Part shown: piece by piece, positions 60,514-64,000 of the stretch
How positions within the stretch are numbered: the first letter of the stretch is position 1
Layout: each line of letters begins with the position of its first letter
From: Marifrigoribacter sp047730175
Lineage (GTDB): Bacteria > Bacteroidota > Bacteroidia > Flavobacteriales > Flavobacteriaceae
Direction: 5' to 3'
Length of the DNA: 64,000 nucleotides
Assembly: GCF_047730175.1 (NCBI RefSeq)
Contig: NZ_CP159833.1
Coordinates: 496,001-560,000, forward strand
Notes under the pieces: model-generated
What the model saw: the letters and a program-made list of their open reading frames with translations, nothing else
Databases searched by the model: none
Told to the model about the DNA's origin: nothing
Program-made: the position numbers and the translations under genes

Positions 60514-61444
60514 GTTTTCAGTTGTCATACCATTATTTAATAAAGAAAAAGATATTTTCTACACACTTACTAGTGTCTTTAAACAAACGTTTAAAGATTA
60601 TGAAATCATTATTATAGATGATGGTTCTACAGACTCTAGTGTTGATTTAATACGTGAATTAGCGCATAAAAACATTCGTCTTTTCTCTAAAAAAAATGAA
60701 GGTGTTTCGATTGCTAGAAATTTTGGGGTTGAAAAAGCAAACTTTAAGTATATCGTTTTTTTAGACGCTGATGATTTTTGGTATCCTAATCATTTAGAAA
60801 ATCTTAATGTATTAGTTGAAACATTCCCGACTCATTTATGGTTTGCGTCTTCTTATGAAAAAAAGCATTCAAATAAATTAATATCACCTATGTACTCTCC
60901 AATTTTAGAAAAAGGAAAAAGTTGGTCTGGAGAGGTATCAGATTTTTTTAAATACAGCTATATTGATTGCCTTGCATGGACTTCATCTTTATGCATGCAT
61001 AAAGGTTTTTTCAAGTCTTTGAGTGGATTCGATTCTAGAATTACCCATGGAGAAGATACAGATTTATGGATTCGTGCAGCCCTTAAAGAAAAGTTAGTTT
61101 TTTCAAATACAATAACAGCTCAGCATAATTTAATTAGTAGTAATCGATCTTCTGTTGTAGATATGAAAAATAGAAATAATCTATTTTTTGAAAAATTTGA
61201 AAATGAAGAAGAAGAGAATTCAGCTTTAAAAAAGTATTTAGATCTCAACAGATATTCATTAGCAATTAAGCATAAACTATCTAATGATCAAGGTACTTTT
61301 GAAAAATTATTAAAAAATATAGACCCTAGTAATTTAAATAAGAAACAACTCTTTTTATTAAAACAATCAAAAGTTATTTTAATACTTCTATTAAAAATTA
61401 AATCTATAATCGAAAATTTTGGATTGCGTTTAAGCTCCTTTTAA
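60506..61444 (+). CDS. GT2 family glycosyltransferase
   Basis: 312 residues. Start is GTG at 60506, overlapping the preceding gene. Motifs: FSVVIPLFNKE, YEIIIIDDGSTDSS, NEGVSIARNFG, YIVFLDADDFWYPNHLENL. The second half has HGEDTDLWIRAALKEKLVF, the usual acceptor-side E-D-x-D motif. It converges on the FdtA-like gene with a 15-bp overlap. Confidence 0.92.
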   Translation: MSRFSVVIPLFNKEKDIFYTLTSVFKQTFKDYEIIIIDDGSTDSSVDLIRELAHKNIRLFSKKNEGVSIARNFGVEKANFKYIVFLDADDFWYPNHLENLNVLVETFPTHLWFASSYEKKHSNKLISPMYSPILEKGKSWSGEVSDFFKYSYIDCLAWTSSLCMHKGFFKSLSGFDSRITHGEDTDLWIRAALKEKLVFSNTITAQHNLISSNRSSVVDMKNRNNLFFEKFENEEEENSALKKYLDLNRYSLAIKHKLSNDQGTFEKLLKNIDPSNLNKKQLFLLKQSKVILILLLKIKSIIENFGLRLSSF

Positions 61445-61849
61445 TGCTTTAAAATCTTTATATTCTCTAATATAATCTTCTTCTTCAAATACTCCTGAAG
61501 ATAGCACTAAACAAACTGCTCCTGAAGAAAAATCCTCTAATTCACGCCAAATTCCTGTTGGAATTAATAATCCCTTATTAGGTTTATTTAATAAAAATGA
61601 TTTTTTTGTCACTCCATCATCTAAGGTTACATTAAAACTACCGCTTAATGCAACTAAAAACTCTAATTGTTCTTTGTGAGCATGCCCTCCTCTATAAGAA
61701 TCACTAGGGACATCAAATAAATAATAAACACGTTTAATTTCATATGGTATCGTATCTTTTTCGATAACCGCTAAATTTCCTCTTACATCTGTAATTTTAG
61801 GTATATCATGAAACATGATAGAATCAACTGTATTTTTAATTTCTTTCAT
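61430..61849 (-). CDS. FdtA/QdtA-like sugar 3,4-ketoisomerase (cupin)
   Basis: 139 residues. FdtA-type cupins turn dTDP-4-keto-6-deoxyglucose to a 3-keto sugar, the step before transamination by a DegT enzyme. Visible: KITDVRGNLAVIEKDTIPYEIKRVYYLFDVP, GGHAHKEQLEFLVALSGSF (catalytic His pair) and LIPTGIWRELEDFS. Neighbouring glycosyltransferases fit a surface glycan carrying an amino-deoxy sugar. It overlaps the preceding-strand gene (61836) by 14 bp, so the two are cotranscribed. Confidence 0.88.
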   Translation of the reverse strand: MKEIKNTVDSIMFHDIPKITDVRGNLAVIEKDTIPYEIKRVYYLFDVPSDSYRGGHAHKEQLEFLVALSGSFNVTLDDGVTKKSFLLNKPNKGLLIPTGIWRELEDFSSGAVCLVLSSGVFEEEDYIREYKDFKALKGA

Positions 61850-62660
61850 TTTTTAATACTTTAAAATTTTCAATTCCTTTAAATCCAATTTTAATTTTAC
61901 TCATTATTTCACTTAGGGAGATGTATTTTTTTCTTAAAAGAAATAAAACAAATTTCAATACCCAAAAGTAAGCTATATTTCCATATTTATAAGTATTTAA
62001 AGCGCCTCTTGCATACATATATCGATTGCTTTGCACCTCATCACTAGACGATATAGATTTATGAATTGAAATTGATTTATTAACAAACCACAAGGGTATC
62101 CTTTTCTTTTTTGCTTCGGAAAGAAAAACATAATTTTCACCATCTTCAAAGGTAGCACCTAAACCGAAATGCTCGTCAAATATTACACTTTTTAAATTAT
62201 CTTTTTTTATTGAAATTTCAATAGAAAGAGTTTTTCTAATCATATACTCATCTAGAAATTTAGGATTAGAGGGGTATTTCCAATAGCTTTTATTATTCGT
62301 AGTTAGCGTTTGAAAAGTAATTATAGGGTAATCGTGTGTATGATGTGCCTTCAATATTTCTTTGTCAAATCCCTCTATAAAGACAATATCATCATCTGCA
62401 ATTAAACAAATAGGTTGTATTGCATTCTTAATCGCAATATTTCTGCTTTTAGAAAGTCCTTTTTCAAAAGAATTAATAACTCTAATAGTAGAGTGTTTAG
62501 AAGTAAGCAACTTATCTTCAGACGTCTGGTTAACAATTAACACATTAAAATCTAAATAATTATGATTTAAAAACATCGCAGTTAAAAAATCTAACGATGT
62601 TCTATGCATCGTTGAAATTAAAATCTCTAATTCTATACTTTTATCTTTAACTTTAGACAT
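61836..62660 (-). CDS. GT2-type glycosyltransferase
   Basis: 274 residues from the Met at 62660; a Met seven codons upstream at 62681 is also possible. GT-A features: LEILISTMHRTS at the N-terminus, FNVLIVNQTSED, KGLSKSRNIAIKNA, and the metal site CLIADDDIVFIEGFD, then DEHFGLGATFEDGENYVF. The C-terminus is basic and hydrophobic (FWVLKFVLFLLRKKY). Overlaps the FdtA-like gene and is divergent from the GT4 gene at 62697 with a 36-bp gap. Confidence 0.85.
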   Translation of the reverse strand: MSKVKDKSIELEILISTMHRTSLDFLTAMFLNHNYLDFNVLIVNQTSEDKLLTSKHSTIRVINSFEKGLSKSRNIAIKNAIQPICLIADDDIVFIEGFDKEILKAHHTHDYPIITFQTLTTNNKSYWKYPSNPKFLDEYMIRKTLSIEISIKKDNLKSVIFDEHFGLGATFEDGENYVFLSEAKKKRIPLWFVNKSISIHKSISSSDEVQSNRYMYARGALNTYKYGNIAYFWVLKFVLFLLRKKYISLSEIMSKIKIGFKGIENFKVLKNERN

Positions 62661-62696
62661 TAATTGTTTTCTTGCAAACAAATGTATAAAATATAG

Positions 62697-63836
62697 ATGA
62701 GGATTTTATTAATTGGTGAATACAGTAGGCTTCATAATTCATTAAAAAAAGGATTAGTTGAGTTAGGGCATGAAGTTACCTTAGTAGGTACGGGAGATTT
62801 ATTTAAAAATTATCCTGTTGATATTTCTATAAAACCCACACTATTTTCATACAGAACTATTCCTTTATTTATAAGGAAAGTATTTCTACGATTAATAAAA
62901 AGAGATTTGGCGCTATGGGAAATAGGATATCGATTTCAGAAGGTACTTCCTAAATTAAAAGGATACGATGTGGTACAATTAATTAATTCACATAGTATTG
63001 GAACCTTTCCAAAAAAAGAAAAAAAATTATTAAAAGTCCTTTTTCAGCAAAACAAAAATATTTTTTTAATGGCTTGTGGTGATGATTACCCCGTAATTAA
63101 ACATTATTTAGAGGGGAATGAACGGTATCATATTCTTACCCCACATTTTGAAAGTAAAGGCAAAATTAAAGCTGAATTTGCTTTAAAGTATATGACTACA
63201 CCTTATAAAGACTTATTCTATTTTGCCTATAATCATTCGAAAGCTGTTATTCCAAGTGATATTGATTATAAACTACCCTGGGCGAGTTGGAATAAGGTGA
63301 TGACTGTGATACCCAATCCAATATTGATTCCTGAATACTACCAACCAATTGAATGTTTGAATAGAAAAATTATCATCTTTTTAGGAATTAACACGCTTAA
63401 CTATACGAAGAAAGGATATCAATATTTTGAAGAAGCACTTAATAAACTAGCCGAAAAACACGCTGATAAAGTAGACATTAGATGTACAAAAAACTTACCT
63501 TTTAATGAATATGTACATCACCTAGAGTCTTGTGATATTTTGTTAGATGCTATTTTTCAATACGATCAAGGCTACAATGCATTAGAAGCAATGGCTAGAG
63601 GTAAAGTAGTTTTTACAGGCGCCGAAAAAGAATTTGAAGAGCATTATCAACTTAAAAATAAAGTGAATATTAATGCTTTACCAGATGTCGATAGTATTTA
63701 TACTGAATTAGAACAGCTTATCTTAAATCCTGAAAAAATTAATGAAATTGGGGAAAATGCTCGCTTATTTATAGAAAAAGAACACAATCATAAAAAGGTA
63801 GCTGAAAAATATATAAATACTTGGGAGCGCTTCTAA
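62697..63836 (+). CDS. GT4-like glycosyltransferase
   Basis: 379 residues in a GT-B layout. The N-terminus MRILLIGEYSRLHNSLKKGL is a Rossmann start, and the C-terminal donor half has IIIFLGINTLNYTKKGYQYFE and YDQGYNALEAMARGKVVFTG (the GT4 'E-x7-E' region: AEKEFEEH follows). It belongs to the surface-glycan cluster; a hexapeptide acyltransferase gene converges on it. Confidence 0.85.
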   Translation: MRILLIGEYSRLHNSLKKGLVELGHEVTLVGTGDLFKNYPVDISIKPTLFSYRTIPLFIRKVFLRLIKRDLALWEIGYRFQKVLPKLKGYDVVQLINSHSIGTFPKKEKKLLKVLFQQNKNIFLMACGDDYPVIKHYLEGNERYHILTPHFESKGKIKAEFALKYMTTPYKDLFYFAYNHSKAVIPSDIDYKLPWASWNKVMTVIPNPILIPEYYQPIECLNRKIIIFLGINTLNYTKKGYQYFEEALNKLAEKHADKVDIRCTKNLPFNEYVHHLESCDILLDAIFQYDQGYNALEAMARGKVVFTGAEKEFEEHYQLKNKVNINALPDVDSIYTELEQLILNPEKINEIGENARLFIEKEHNHKKVAEKYINTWERF

Positions 63837-63848
63837 CAAATGAAATCT

Positions 63849-64000
63849 TTATAAATTCTTAATAATCTTAGCTGGTGAACCTGCTATCACCACGTTTCCC
63901 GGACAAGATTTAATGACCATCGACCCATTAGCCACTACAGAGTTTTCACCAATTGTAACCCCTTTCAAAATGGTTACATTATTACCAATAAAAACATTTT
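63849..64000 (-). CDS. Hexapeptide-repeat acyltransferase, 5' end outside window
   Basis: The last 50 residues of a left-handed beta-helix acyltransferase: NVFIGNNVTILKGVTIGENS and VVANGSMVIKSC are hexapeptide repeats, ending with CPGNVVIAGSPAKIIKNL, the typical end of sugar O-acetyltransferases. The N-terminus runs off the window. It probably acetylates a glycan or serine/sugar precursor of this cluster. Confidence 0.88.
   Translation of the reverse strand, partial: NVFIGNNVTILKGVTIGENSVVANGSMVIKSCPGNVVIAGSPAKIIKNL

Overview
The window is chromosomal DNA of a member of the Bacteroidota, almost certainly a marine-type Flavobacteriaceae. The signs are low GC, type IX secretion (T9SS) tail domains, SusC-style TonB receptors with a carboxypeptidase-like N-terminal domain, 'SCSSDDD' lipoproteins, KRADEL-repeat histidine kinases, and almost no Shine-Dalgarno sequences. 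No rRNA, tRNA or CRISPR array was seen, and no recombinase or complete transposase gene.

Layout. 0-4.5 kb: 3' part of a DegT sugar aminotransferase, a methyltransferase, a small secreted protein, a GNAT, a DUF6122 membrane protein, then copy A of a ~1.15 kb duplication. 4.6-13.6 kb: an array of six integron-like gene cassettes separated by attC-like imperfect palindromes. The start of each cassette is the exact reverse complement of its own end. No integrase is present, so this is a CALIN-like array. Cassette 2 carries a three-gene apparent anti-phage module: a membrane GGDEF protein, a CD-NTase and a Cap15-type 2TM/beta-barrel effector. 13.9-17.2 kb: a metal-uptake-like TonB receptor operon. 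17.3-20.1 kb: copy B of the duplication, a conserved protein of unknown function, an array of nine 21-bp repeats and an XRE-like regulator. The small gene at the end of copy A is an in-frame chimera of two copy B genes.

20-33.6 kb: manA, then a probable exopolysaccharide locus: a response regulator fused to a GT2, a large GT-C-like membrane protein, an Ig-like exported protein, a periplasmic glycoside hydrolase, a GT4, a flippase, a STAS protein and a TPR/outer-membrane barrel. 33.8-49 kb: two DUF3494 (ice-binding-like) proteins bracket a signalling cluster of PAS/GAF histidine kinases, an Hpt protein, a LytTR regulator and a single-domain receiver. Decayed IS3-type fragments lie nearby. A TAGACGAAT-like motif recurs in the promoters of the exopolysaccharide and DUF3494 genes and may mark a shared regulon.

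49-59.5 kb: housekeeping and envelope genes (an interrupted lipoprotein, an amidohydrolase, a barrel/TPR pair, ftsE, a subtilase). 59.6-64 kb: a surface-glycan cluster (GT2s, an FdtA-like cupin, a GT4, a hexapeptide acyltransferase) running off the end. The DegT gene at the window start is the kind of enzyme such clusters use.
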